This document shows positions 29,533-37,829 of a DNA stretch of 64,000 nucleotides, piece after piece. Below the pieces are notes generated by a model. That model did no database searches, was not told the DNA's origin, and worked only from the letters and a program-made list of their open reading frames with translations. This stretch comes from Rhodobacteraceae bacterium 63075 (GTDB taxonomy: Bacteria > Pseudomonadota > Alphaproteobacteria > Rhodobacterales > Rhodobacteraceae), in assembly GCA_003417655.1 (NCBI GenBank), contig QVMW01000006.1, forward strand, positions 96,852 to 160,851, read 5' to 3'. The translations under genes were made by a program, and so were the position numbers. Positions within the stretch are counted from its first letter, which is position 1. Each line of letters starts with the position of its first letter.

Positions 29533-30018
29533 ATGACAGACCCCGTCCATCCCGCCGCCCGCATCGGGCATGTGCATCTCAGGGTCGCCGACCTCGAGCG
29601 CAGCATCGCCTTCTATTCCGGCGTCCTGGGCTTCACCGTCACCCAGCGCTACGGGGCGCAGGCCGCTTTCCTCGCCGCCGGCGGCTATCACCATCACATC
29701 GGCCTCAACACCTGGCAGAGCGCCGGCGGCACACCGCCGCCGCCCGGCCATACCGGGCTGTTCCACACGGCCTTTCTCTACCCGGACCGACCGGCGCTGG
29801 CCGATGCGCTGCGGCGGGTGCGGGGCGCGGGGCTGGAGCTCACTGGCGCGGCCGATCATGGCGTCAGCGAAGCGCTCTACCTCGATGATCCCGACGGCAA
29901 CGGCGTCGAGCTCTACCGCGACAAGCCCGAGGCGGACTGGCCGCGCAGGCCGGATGGCGCGCTTGCCATGGTCAACGCGCCGCTCGATCTCGCAGCCTTG
30001 CTGGCCGAAGCCCCCTGA
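29533..30018 (+). CDS. VOC (glyoxalase/dioxygenase) family protein
   Basis: The ATG at 29533 has an AAGGAG site and gives 161 residues. The VOC fold is clear: IGHVHLRVADLERSIAFYSGVLGF (about 11-34) and YLDDPDGNGVELYRDKPE (near 116-133), with metal-binding-type residues His14 and Glu128. YHHHIGLNTW supplies another His pair near 54. Members include glyoxalases, dioxygenases and resistance proteins; the substrate here is unknown. It is a single gene, 57 bp before the next. Confidence 0.85.
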   Translation: MTDPVHPAARIGHVHLRVADLERSIAFYSGVLGFTVTQRYGAQAAFLAAGGYHHHIGLNTWQSAGGTPPPPGHTGLFHTAFLYPDRPALADALRRVRGAGLELTGAADHGVSEALYLDDPDGNGVELYRDKPEADWPRRPDGALAMVNAPLDLAALLAEAP

Positions 30019-30075
30019 ATCGGCCTTTACCCTCCCGCGAGCGCGCTCTAACTTGCGCGCAAGGGAGGGCCCAAC

Positions 30076-30939
30076 ATGGCAGTCGGCACCAATATTCGCA
30101 CCTATTTCAACGGCAGATGGCATGAGGGCGACGTTCCCGTCATGAACGCCGCCGATCACGGCGCATGGCTGGGCAGCGGCGTTTTCGACGGCGCGCGCTT
30201 CGTGAACGGGCTCATGCCCGATCTCGACAAACATTGCGCGCGCGTGAACCGCTCGGCCGAGGCGCTCATGCTCAAGCCGACCGTCAGCACCGAAGAGATG
30301 GTCGAGATCGTCAAGGAGGGCCTCAAGGCCTACCCGAAGGAGGCCGCCGTCTACATCCGCCCCATGTATTGGGGGATCGGTGGGGACGTCACGGCCATCG
30401 TGCCAAGCCAGGACGAGACGGGCTTCGCCGTCTGTCTCGAGGAAATCCCCTTCGCCCCGCCCGAGGCCACGACGACGCTCACGACGACACGCTTCCGCCG
30501 GCCCGTGCTGGAGACGGCCGTCGTCAATGCCAAGGCGGGCTGCCTTTATCCCAACAACGCGCGCATGCTCACGGAGGCCCGGTCCAAGGGCTTCGGCAAT
30601 GCGCTGGTGGCCGACGCGATGGGCAACGTGGCCGAGACGGCCACGGCCAATGTCTTCATGGCCAGGGATGGCGAGGTCTTCACGCCCGTGCCCAACGGCA
30701 CCTTCCTGGCCGGGATCACCCGCGCGCGGCATATCGACAACCTGCGCAAGGACGGAATGCGCGTGCATGAAACCGTGCTGAGCTTCGACGATTTCCGCGA
30801 GGCGGACGAGATATTCCTGTCAGGCAACATGACGAAGGTCACGCCCGTGACAGCCTTCGACGAGCGCCAATACCAGGTCGGCCCCGTCACCCGCCGCGCC
30901 CGCGAGCTCTACTGGGACTGGGCCGCCTCCTCGGCGTGA
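30076..30939 (+). CDS. Class IV aminotransferase (branched-chain amino acid type)
   Basis: The protein has 287 residues. It is a fold-type IV PLP enzyme: HGAWLGSGVFDGARFVNG (about 28-45), the likely PLP lysine in VVNAKAGCLYPNN near 155, and the EMAETATANVF-type sequence (NVAETATANVFMA) near 186. The best family match is IlvE, which transaminates leucine, isoleucine and valine. D-amino acid transaminase or ADC lyase are alternatives within the class. An AAGGGAGG site precedes the ATG. Confidence 0.88.
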   Translation: MAVGTNIRTYFNGRWHEGDVPVMNAADHGAWLGSGVFDGARFVNGLMPDLDKHCARVNRSAEALMLKPTVSTEEMVEIVKEGLKAYPKEAAVYIRPMYWGIGGDVTAIVPSQDETGFAVCLEEIPFAPPEATTTLTTTRFRRPVLETAVVNAKAGCLYPNNARMLTEARSKGFGNALVADAMGNVAETATANVFMARDGEVFTPVPNGTFLAGITRARHIDNLRKDGMRVHETVLSFDDFREADEIFLSGNMTKVTPVTAFDERQYQVGPVTRRARELYWDWAASSA

Positions 30940-31017
30940 CGCGCGGGCCGGGGCCAATCATCTGTTGCGCCCCCCCTGCGCTTGCGCCATGCTCTGCGCG
31001 GCAAGGGAGAAAGAGAC

Positions 31018-31473
31018 ATGCGCAAGTTTCTCGTGGTGCTCGATGACAGCCGCGAATGCCTCAACGCGATGCGTTTCGCGGCCATGCGCGCGGCGCATAC
31101 GGGCGGCGGCGTGGAGATTCTCGCGGTGATTCCACCCGAGGAATTCAATCACTGGATCGGTGTCAGCGACATCATGCGCGAGGAAGCGCGCGAGCGGATC
31201 AATGCGCATTTCGAGGTCTTCGCCAAGTGGATGCGCGACCGGCAGGGCATCGACCCCGAGCTGGTGATCCGCGAGGGCGAGCCGATCGCGGAAATCCTCG
31301 CGCAATGCAACGACGACAACGAGGTCGGCGTGCTCGTGCTCGGCGCGGCCAGCGACAAGAAGGGCCCCGGCCCGCTGGTCACGCAGCTCACGCGCAATGC
31401 CGGCACGCTCGACATTCCCATCACCATCGTTCCCGGAGAGCTTTCCAAGGAGCGGCTCGAAGCAATCACTTGA
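31018..31473 (+). CDS. Universal stress protein UspA family
   Basis: The ATG at 31018 has an AAGGGAGAAAGAG site and gives 151 residues. The first strand motif MRKFLVVLDDSRECLNAMRFA is at 1-21 and VLVLGAASDKKGPGPLVTQL at about 105-124 (the G-x-x-K-G-P-G-P-L part resembles the ATP-binding GxxGxxx motif). Such small cytosolic proteins act in stress or growth-arrest responses. It lies before a clpP-type gene. Confidence 0.88.
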   Translation: MRKFLVVLDDSRECLNAMRFAAMRAAHTGGGVEILAVIPPEEFNHWIGVSDIMREEARERINAHFEVFAKWMRDRQGIDPELVIREGEPIAEILAQCNDDNEVGVLVLGAASDKKGPGPLVTQLTRNAGTLDIPITIVPGELSKERLEAIT

Positions 31474-31548
31474 CCCCTTGCCCTTTCCAACACACCGAAT
31501 GAAGCCCATATGCCTTTGACGGCTATGGCAAGAATACAGGACACGCAC

Positions 31549-32130
31549 ATGAGCGACGACGACAAGAAGAAAGACGACGAGAAGAAGAACTCCGCAAACG
31601 TGGCCAACAAGCTCTTCGAAGCCCGCCAGGTTCTGATCTGCGAGGCGATCGACCAGAAGATGGCCAAGCGCGTCGTGGGGGAGCTTCTCGCCCTCGCCGC
31701 CGAAAGCGACGAGGACATCACGCTCTTCATCAACAGCCAGGGCGGCCATGTCGAGGCGGGCGACAGCATTCATGACGTCATCCGCTTCATCAAGCCGCGC
31801 GTCAAGATCGTCGGCACCGGCTGGGTCGCCTCCGCCGGAACGCATATCTTCCTCGCCGCCGACAAGGAAGATCGCGTCTGCCTGCCCAACACGCGCTTTC
31901 TCATTCACCAGCCCTCGGGCGGCATCGGCGGAAAGGTCACCGACATCGCCATCCAGGCCGAGCAGATCGAGATCATGCGCAAGCGTCTCGCCCGGATCAT
32001 TTCCGAGCAGACCGGCCAGAAGTTCGAGACCGTGATGAAAGACATCGACCGCGATCACTGGATGAGCACCGAAGAGGCGACGGAATACGGCATCCTGTCG
32101 AAGGTCATCCATTCGGCGAGCGAGCTCTGA
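31549..32130 (+). CDS. ClpP-type serine protease subunit (paralogue)
   Basis: The ATG at 31549 gives 193 residues and starts with a charged tail (MSDDDKKKDDEKKN); an alternative start at 31510 would add 13 residues. The catalytic triad can be read as Ser95 (GWVASAG), His120 (LIHQP) and Asp169 (DRDHW). Oxyanion-type NSQGGHV is at 62-68. E. coli ClpP has AASMGA at the Ser, so GWVASAGTH marks a paralogue. The usual clpX is not adjacent. It may work with a Clp ATPase encoded elsewhere. Confidence 0.85.
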   Translation: MSDDDKKKDDEKKNSANVANKLFEARQVLICEAIDQKMAKRVVGELLALAAESDEDITLFINSQGGHVEAGDSIHDVIRFIKPRVKIVGTGWVASAGTHIFLAADKEDRVCLPNTRFLIHQPSGGIGGKVTDIAIQAEQIEIMRKRLARIISEQTGQKFETVMKDIDRDHWMSTEEATEYGILSKVIHSASEL

Positions 32131-32164
32131 GCGCCTGATGCGGCGGGGCGGCTGAGGCAGCGGG

Positions 32165-32980
32165 ATGGGCTATTTCCTGCTTCTCTTCGCCCTCGCCGTG
32201 ACACCTTTCGCGCTCTATCACTGGCGCAAGCGTGCGCGGCGGACGCGGCTGCTTGCGCAGAGACTTTCTGCAGAGGAGCGCGCGCGGATGCACGCGCTCG
32301 TCCCGCTCACGCGCAGGCTCCCGCCGGAGCTGCACGAGCGCCTCGAAGGGCGGGTATGCCTCTTTCTGGACCAGGTGGATTTCACGGCGCTCGGCGGGCT
32401 GCAGCTGACCGAGGAGATGCGCCTGTCCATCGCGGCGCAGGCCTGCCTGCTCATTATCGGAACCGAGCTGTGGTATGACAACCTGCGCGCCGTGCTGATC
32501 TATCCCGGCGCTTTCAAGTCGCGCACGCAGCAGCACAGCGGCTATGTCGTGACCGAGCAGGAGACGGTGCGGCTGGGCGAGAGCTGGTCGCATGGGCGGA
32601 TCGTCCTGTCATGGCAGCACACGGCGCAGGGCGCGGAGGACGACGAAGACGGGCTCAACGTGGTCTTTCACGAGTTCGCCCACCAGATCGACGACCTGTC
32701 CGGCAGCACGAACGGCGTGCCCCTGCTCGCCGAGGGTCAGAGCTTCGAAGACTGGGAGAGGGTCTTTCTCAAGGCCTACCGCGACCATGTCCGCCGCGTC
32801 GAGCGCGGGGCGCAGACGCTGATCGACCCTTACGGCGCCACCGCGCATGAGGAGTTCTTCGCGGTGGTCGTGGAGCTTTTCTTAGAGCGCCCAGCGGCGC
32901 TGAAGGCCGATGAGCCGGAAGTCTATGCGCAGCTTTCGAAACTTCTCGGGCTTGATCCGGCGGGATGGGACGGAACATAA
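32165..32980 (+). CDS. Zinc-dependent peptidase MtfA-like
   Basis: The 271-residue protein has an N-terminal membrane-like segment (MGYFLLLFALAVTPFALYHW) and a zinc-binding HEFAHQIDDLSG motif near 175-186. A Glu-rich HEEFFAVVVELFLE near 226-239 supplies the third ligand (Glu). E. coli MtfA is a cytosolic peptidase linked to the PTS regulator Mlc; here the protein could be membrane-anchored. It is on its own in this strand between clpP and the Nfu gene. Confidence 0.88.
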   Translation: MGYFLLLFALAVTPFALYHWRKRARRTRLLAQRLSAEERARMHALVPLTRRLPPELHERLEGRVCLFLDQVDFTALGGLQLTEEMRLSIAAQACLLIIGTELWYDNLRAVLIYPGAFKSRTQQHSGYVVTEQETVRLGESWSHGRIVLSWQHTAQGAEDDEDGLNVVFHEFAHQIDDLSGSTNGVPLLAEGQSFEDWERVFLKAYRDHVRRVERGAQTLIDPYGATAHEEFFAVVVELFLERPAALKADEPEVYAQLSKLLGLDPAGWDGT

Positions 32981-33055
32981 GTTTAGAATGGTTCCAAATC
33001 TTGACTTCCAGCGCTCCAGCACGCATATCTGAGTGAAGAGATAAGGAAACGCGCC

Positions 33056-33622
33056 ATGTTCATTCAGACCGAGTCGACACCCAACCCCGCAACGCTCAAG
33101 TTCCTGCCCGGGCAGACCGTGCTGGCCACCGGCACGGCCGACTTCCCGACACGGGACAGCGCGGCATCATCGCCCTTGGCGGACCGTATCTTCGCGGTCG
33201 GCGGCGTGAGCGGCGTCTTCCTCGGCACGGATTTCGTGACCGTCACGAAAGACGAGGCCACGGACTGGGACCATATCAAGCCGTCGATCCTCGGCGCGAT
33301 CATGGAGCATTACCAGTCGGGCCAGCCGGCCATTGCCGAAGGCGGTGGCGAAACGGCGGGCGGCCATGCCGAGCACACCGGAGAGGACGGCGAGATCGTC
33401 GGCCAGATCAAGGAGCTGCTCGACACCCGCGTGCGCCCGGCCGTGGCACAGGATGGCGGTGACATCACATTCCACGGGTTTGACCGCGGTGTCGTCTACC
33501 TGCACATGCAGGGCGCTTGCGCGGGCTGCCCCTCGTCCACGATCACCCTCAAGATGGGGATCGAGAACCTGCTGCGCCACTACATCCCGGAAGTCACGGA
33601 AGTGCGCCCCGTCGCCGTCTGA
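33056..33622 (+). CDS. NifU-like iron-sulfur cluster scaffold (Nfu type)
   Basis: The protein has 188 residues. The N-terminal Nfu_N domain (MFIQTESTPNPATLKFLPGQ) is at 1-20 and the C-terminal NifU domain (VRPAVAQDGGDITFHGFDRG) near 126-145. The cluster motif CAGCPSS is near 160-166, where C-x-x-C binds 4Fe-4S. It delivers Fe-S clusters to apoproteins; lipoyl synthase and SdhB are typical clients. It is 12 bp before tsaB. Confidence 0.93.
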   Translation: MFIQTESTPNPATLKFLPGQTVLATGTADFPTRDSAASSPLADRIFAVGGVSGVFLGTDFVTVTKDEATDWDHIKPSILGAIMEHYQSGQPAIAEGGGETAGGHAEHTGEDGEIVGQIKELLDTRVRPAVAQDGGDITFHGFDRGVVYLHMQGACAGCPSSTITLKMGIENLLRHYIPEVTEVRPVAV

Positions 33623-33634
33623 CGGCGCTGGCGG

Positions 33635-34306
33635 ATGCCCTCTTCTGCTCCCCTGATCCTGGGCTTCGACACGTCGGGCCCATGGTGCGGCGTGGCGCTG
33701 CTCAGGGGCGACGCTGTCGTCGCCGCGCAACACGAAGAGATGCGCAAGGGGCAGGCCGAGCGGCTCTTCCCGATGATCGAGGAGGTTCTGGCGGCAAGCG
33801 GCGCAGAGCTCGCCGCGCTCGACGCGATCGGCGTCGGCACGGGGCCGGGCAATTTCACCGGCATTCGCATCGCCGTCTCCGCCGCGCGCGGGCTTGCGCT
33901 CAGCCTTGGCATTCCGGCGGTTGGCGTGAGCTTGCTTGAGGCGATGGCCTGCGGTGCCCCGCAGGGCGCGCCCGTTCTCTCCGCGCTGAGCGCCCCGCGC
34001 GATCACGTCTATATCGAGGGGTTCGGGACCGCGCAGGACATTCCCCGCACCTTCCTGCCTCTCGACGAGATTTCCAAAAGCTTCGCCGAAGACGGGCTTG
34101 CCGTGGTCGGAACCGCCGCGGCCGAGGTGGCGGCGCATCTGGGCGCGACGGAAAGCCCCGCCGCCCAAGACCCGGCCGAGGCCATCGCGCGCATCGCCGC
34201 GCAGCGCTGGCAGGGCGAGGTGCCGCCCCCCGCGCCGCTCTATTTCCGCCCCGCCGATGCCGCGCCGGCCTCGGACCCGCCGCCCCGGATTCTCGATGAA
34301 ACCTGA
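33635..34306 (+). CDS. tsaB: tRNA threonylcarbamoyladenosine biosynthesis protein TsaB
   Basis: The protein has 223 residues. It shows the ASKHA-fold start LILGFDTSGPWCGVALL (6-22) and GIGVGTGPGNFTGIRIAVSAARGLALS near 68-94. TsaB forms the t6A-making complex with TsaD and TsaE. It overlaps the next gene, rimI, by 11 bases (ATG inside the last codons), which supports co-translation. This tsaB-rimI pair is a common arrangement. Confidence 0.93.
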   Translation: MPSSAPLILGFDTSGPWCGVALLRGDAVVAAQHEEMRKGQAERLFPMIEEVLAASGAELAALDAIGVGTGPGNFTGIRIAVSAARGLALSLGIPAVGVSLLEAMACGAPQGAPVLSALSAPRDHVYIEGFGTAQDIPRTFLPLDEISKSFAEDGLAVVGTAAAEVAAHLGATESPAAQDPAEAIARIAAQRWQGEVPPPAPLYFRPADAAPASDPPPRILDET

Positions 34307-34754
34307 GGACATGGCGGCGATCCATGCCGCGTGCTTTCCCCAGCGGCCTTGGGGCGCGGGCGAGATTTCCGATCTGCTCGCCGCGCCCGGCACGCAGGCT
34401 TTTGCCGCGCCCGGCACAGCGGGCTTCGCGATCATCCGCGCCGTTCTGGACGAGGCCGAACTTCTCACCATCGCCATATCCCCCGAGGCGCGCGGGCGCG
34501 GGACGGGCCATGCGCTCCTTTGCGGGCTGATGCATGCGCTCGCGGATGCGGATATTCGCGTGCTCCATCTCGAAGTCGCAGCCGACAACGATGCGGCGCG
34601 CGCGCTCTATGCCAAAACCGGCTTCGCGGAAGTGGGGCGGCGCAAGGCCTACTATGCCCGGGCCGCAGGCAGTGCGGTCGATGCGCGGATGCTCGCGCGC
34701 GATCTGCGGGAATTGAGCGCCCTGCCCCCGGGTCAAGCGGCAAGAATCGGTTGA
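34296..34754 (+). CDS. rimI: Ribosomal-protein-alanine N-acetyltransferase RimI-like
   Basis: The ATG at 34296 gives 152 residues. The GNAT acetyl-CoA loop (ISPEARGRGTGHALL) is at about 61-75 and LHLEVAADNDAARALYAKTGFAEVGRRKAYY (94-124) is characteristic of RimI. RimI acetylates ribosomal protein S18 at its N terminus. It overlaps tsaB by 11 bp, which supports the call. The distance to the next gene is 102 bp. Confidence 0.9.
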   Translation: MKPEDMAAIHAACFPQRPWGAGEISDLLAAPGTQAFAAPGTAGFAIIRAVLDEAELLTIAISPEARGRGTGHALLCGLMHALADADIRVLHLEVAADNDAARALYAKTGFAEVGRRKAYYARAAGSAVDARMLARDLRELSALPPGQAARIG

Positions 34755-34856
34755 CCCTCCCCTCCGAAAGCGGCCTAAATCGGGAATGATCCAACGATCT
34801 GCTTGATTTCGCGCCGCCCTTCCGGACTGCGCGCAAGAACCAACTGGGAGAAACAC

Positions 34857-35861
34857 ATGACCTTCAGACACAAATTTCTCGGCACGGCCGCGACTCTGGC
34901 CCTCACTGCAGGCGCGGCGCTGGCCGAGCCGGCCCTGATCTACGACCTGGGCGGCAAGTTCGACAAGAGCTTCAACGAAGCCGCCTTCAACGGCGCGCAG
35001 CGTTGGGCGGAAGAGACAGGCGGCTCCTACCGCGAGATCGAGCTGCAATCGGAAGCCCAGCGCGAACAGGCGCTGCGCCGCTTCGCCGAAGCCGGCAGCA
35101 ACCCCGTCGTGACGACGGGTTTCGCCATCGCCTCGGCCATCGAGGAAGTCGCGCCCGATTATCCAGACACGAAATTCGTCAATATCGACGGCTTCCTGCC
35201 CGAAATCCCGGAAAACGTCCAGATGATCTCCTTCCAGGAGCACCAGGGCTCCTACCTCGTGGGCATGATGGCCGCGATGGCCTCCGAGAGCGGCACTGTC
35301 GGCTTCATCGGCGGCATGGACGTCCCGCTCATCCGCCATTTCGGCTGCGGCTACGCGCAGGGCGTCAAGTCCGTCGACGAAGACATCGAGATCATCGCCA
35401 ACATGACCGGCACGACACCGGCGGCCTGGAATGACCCCGTGAAGGGCTCCGAGCTGGCCAAGGCACAGGTCAGCCAGGGCGCGGACGTGATCTACGCGGC
35501 CGCGGGCGGCACGGGCGTCGGCGTGTTGCAGACGGCGGCGGACGAGGACATCCTGTCCATCGGCGTGGACAGCAACCAGAACCACCTGCACCCCGGCAAG
35601 GTTCTCACCTCCATGCTCAAGCGCGTGGACGTGGCCGTCTACAACGCCATGAAGGCGGGCGAAGACCTCGCAACCGGCACAAGCCAGGTGCTCGGCCTTG
35701 CCGAGGAAGGTGTGGGCGTTGCCATGGACGAGAACAACGAAGCGCTCGTCAGCGACGAGATGATGGCGGCTGTTCAAGAGGCGCGCCAGAAGATCATCGA
35801 CGGCGAGATCGACGTGGTGAGCTACTACGCCAACGACAGCTGCCCCGTTCTCAACTTCTAA
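34857..35861 (+). CDS. BMP-family ABC transporter substrate-binding protein (nucleoside/purine)
   Basis: The ATG at 34857 gives 334 residues with a signal peptide (ATLALTAGAALAE, cut near 22). The BMP domain shows IYDLGGKFDKSFNEAAFNGA (27-46), a VTTGF stretch near 85-90, and EHQGSYLVGMMAAMAS near 125. It binds nucleosides or purines in the periplasm and hands them to the ABC permeases encoded downstream. The gene is followed by a strong hairpin that may set its expression apart from the next genes. Confidence 0.93.
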   Translation: MTFRHKFLGTAATLALTAGAALAEPALIYDLGGKFDKSFNEAAFNGAQRWAEETGGSYREIELQSEAQREQALRRFAEAGSNPVVTTGFAIASAIEEVAPDYPDTKFVNIDGFLPEIPENVQMISFQEHQGSYLVGMMAAMASESGTVGFIGGMDVPLIRHFGCGYAQGVKSVDEDIEIIANMTGTTPAAWNDPVKGSELAKAQVSQGADVIYAAAGGTGVGVLQTAADEDILSIGVDSNQNHLHPGKVLTSMLKRVDVAVYNAMKAGEDLATGTSQVLGLAEEGVGVAMDENNEALVSDEMMAAVQEARQKIIDGEIDVVSYYANDSCPVLNF

Positions 35862-35878
35862 GAGGCGGGCAAGCAGCC

Positions 35879-35908
35879 CGGGGCCGCGCAAGACATTGCG
35901 CGGCCCCG
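35879..35908 (+). promoter_or_regulatory. 13-bp stem-loop after the binding-protein gene
   Basis: C at 35879 plus GGGGCCGCGCAA (35880-35891) pairs with TTGCGCGGCCCC (35896-35907) and G35908 around the loop GACA. No run of T follows, so it is not a classical terminator. In other ABC operons such hairpins protect the 5' mRNA and give more binding protein than permease. That role is inferred. Confidence 0.7.
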
Positions 35909-35927
35909 TCTATCAGGGGAAGACACG

Positions 35928-36224
35928 ATGAAACCTGTTTTCTTATCGGGCGTTGTGGCCTTTCTTTCTGCCTCTGGCCTGGCCGCAGAAACGATATATT
36001 TCGAAGCAGACGAAAACGTCTTGATCGTTAGGACCTATGACCAGTATGGAACCGCGGTCGTGGAATTCATCGGCGAACCCAACACTATGTATCAATGTGT
36101 TCTGATGGGAGCCGACGGCCAGCCAATCGCAACGGCCACAGCAATGGCTGACTTGGGCCAAATGATGGTGCAGGGTGTAGAGGCCTCTCAGATCGCGCGC
36201 GTGGCTTGCAGAAAGATCATGTAG
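35928..36224 (+). CDS. Hypothetical small exported protein inside the transporter operon
   Basis: The protein has 98 residues with a signal peptide (LSGVVAFLSASGLAAE). The mature part has two cysteines (YQCVLM and VACRKIM). The coding DNA looks less GC-rich than its neighbours by eye (codons such as TTA, ATA, TAT). The TAG abuts the ATG of the ATPase gene (TAGATG). It lies between a binding protein and its ATPase, where no gene is usual. No family recognised. Confidence 0.65.
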   Translation: MKPVFLSGVVAFLSASGLAAETIYFEADENVLIVRTYDQYGTAVVEFIGEPNTMYQCVLMGADGQPIATATAMADLGQMMVQGVEASQIARVACRKIM

Positions 36225-37829
36225 ATGAGTGACACCGAACCGGCAATCGAGCTCAGGGGCATTTCCAAGGCCTTCGGCCCCGTGCAGGCCAACAAGGACA
36301 TCTCGATCAAGGTGATGCCCGGCACGATCCATGGCATCATCGGCGAGAACGGCGCGGGCAAGTCCACGCTCATGTCGATCCTCTACGGTTTTTACAAGGC
36401 CGATGCGGGCGAGATATTCATCGGCGGCACGAAGACCCAGATCCCCGACAGCCAGGCCGCCATTGCCGCCGGTATCGGCATGGTGTTCCAGCATTTCAAG
36501 CTGGTCGAGAACTTCACCGTGCTCGAGAATGTCGTGCTCGGCGCCGAGGAGGGAAACCTGCTGCGCCCCTCTCTGGCCAAGGCGCGCAAGCTGCTCAAGG
36601 AGCTCGAAGAGGAATACGAGCTGCGTGTCGATCCCGATGCGCGCATCGACGAGATCGGCGTGGGCCGCCAGCAGCGCGTCGAGATTCTCAAGGCGCTCTA
36701 TCGCAGGGCGGATATCCTCATTCTCGATGAGCCCACGGGCGTGCTCACACCCACCGAGGCCGACCAGCTCTTCCGCATCCTCTCCCGCCTGCGCGACGAG
36801 GGCAAGACCATCATCTTCATCACCCACAAGCTGCGCGAGATCATGGACATCACCGACACGGTCTCCGTCATGCGCCGCGGCGAGATGACCGCCACGGTCA
36901 AGACATCCGAGACCAGCCCGACGGAGCTGGCCGAGCTGATGGTGGGCCGCAAGGTCCTGCTCAGGGTCGACAAGCAGCCCGCCACGCCGGGCGACGTGGT
37001 GCTGGACGTGGAGAACCTCAGCGTCATCAACAGCCAGGGCGTCGAACGGCTCCGGGGCGTCTCGCTCAATGTGCGCGCCGGGGAGATCCTCGGCATCGCC
37101 GGGGTTGCCGGCAACGGGCAGTCCGAGCTTCTCGAAGTGCTCGGCGGGATGCGCGAGGCGACGGGCCGGATCACCGTGAATGGCGAGGAGATCGACCTGA
37201 CGGGCCGCCACTCCGACGGCCAGTCCCGCCGCGAACGCGGGATCGCCCATGTGCCCGAGGACCGCCAGCGCGAAGGGCTGATCATGGAATTCCACGCCTG
37301 GGAAAACACCGCCTTCGGCTATCACCACGACCCGGAATTCAATTCCGGGCTGCTGATGAACAACGCGGCGATCAAGGAAGACACCGCCCGCAAAATGGAA
37401 AAGTTCGACGTGCGCCCGCCCGATCCGCAACTGACCGCCAAGAACTTCTCGGGTGGCAACCAGCAGAAGATCGTCGTGGCGCGCGAGATCGAGCGCAGCC
37501 CCGATCTGCTGCTGGTCGGCCAGCCCACACGCGGAGTCGATATCGGCGCGATCGAGTTCATCCACCAGCAGATCGTCAGCCTGCGCGACGCGGGCAAGGC
37601 CGTGCTGCTCGTCTCCGTCGAGCTCGATGAAATCCTCTCGCTGTCGGACCGCGTCGCCGTGATGTTTGACGGGAAGATCATGGGCGAGCGTCTCGCCTCG
37701 GAGACCGACGAGAAGGAACTGGGCCTGTTGATGGCCGGGATCACCGAGGCACCGGACAAGCCGGTCGAGGAGGCCGTCGAGGAACAACTTCAGGCGCGCG
37801 ACGCACGAAAGGCCCAAATCCATGGATAG
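36225..37829 (+). CDS. ABC transporter ATPase, nucleoside/purine uptake (NupO/YufO-like)
   Basis: The protein has 534 residues and two nucleotide-binding domains. The first has Walker A GENGAGKSTLMS (near 45) and a degenerate signature (IGVGRQQRVEIL); the second has VAGNGQSELLEVL (a degenerate Walker A near 300) and FSGGNQQKIVVAREI near 408. The unequal domains are typical of this sugar/nucleoside family. It starts right at the stop of the small gene and overlaps the first permease by 8 bp. Confidence 0.93.
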   Translation: MSDTEPAIELRGISKAFGPVQANKDISIKVMPGTIHGIIGENGAGKSTLMSILYGFYKADAGEIFIGGTKTQIPDSQAAIAAGIGMVFQHFKLVENFTVLENVVLGAEEGNLLRPSLAKARKLLKELEEEYELRVDPDARIDEIGVGRQQRVEILKALYRRADILILDEPTGVLTPTEADQLFRILSRLRDEGKTIIFITHKLREIMDITDTVSVMRRGEMTATVKTSETSPTELAELMVGRKVLLRVDKQPATPGDVVLDVENLSVINSQGVERLRGVSLNVRAGEILGIAGVAGNGQSELLEVLGGMREATGRITVNGEEIDLTGRHSDGQSRRERGIAHVPEDRQREGLIMEFHAWENTAFGYHHDPEFNSGLLMNNAAIKEDTARKMEKFDVRPPDPQLTAKNFSGGNQQKIVVAREIERSPDLLLVGQPTRGVDIGAIEFIHQQIVSLRDAGKAVLLVSVELDEILSLSDRVAVMFDGKIMGERLASETDEKELGLLMAGITEAPDKPVEEAVEEQLQARDARKAQIHG

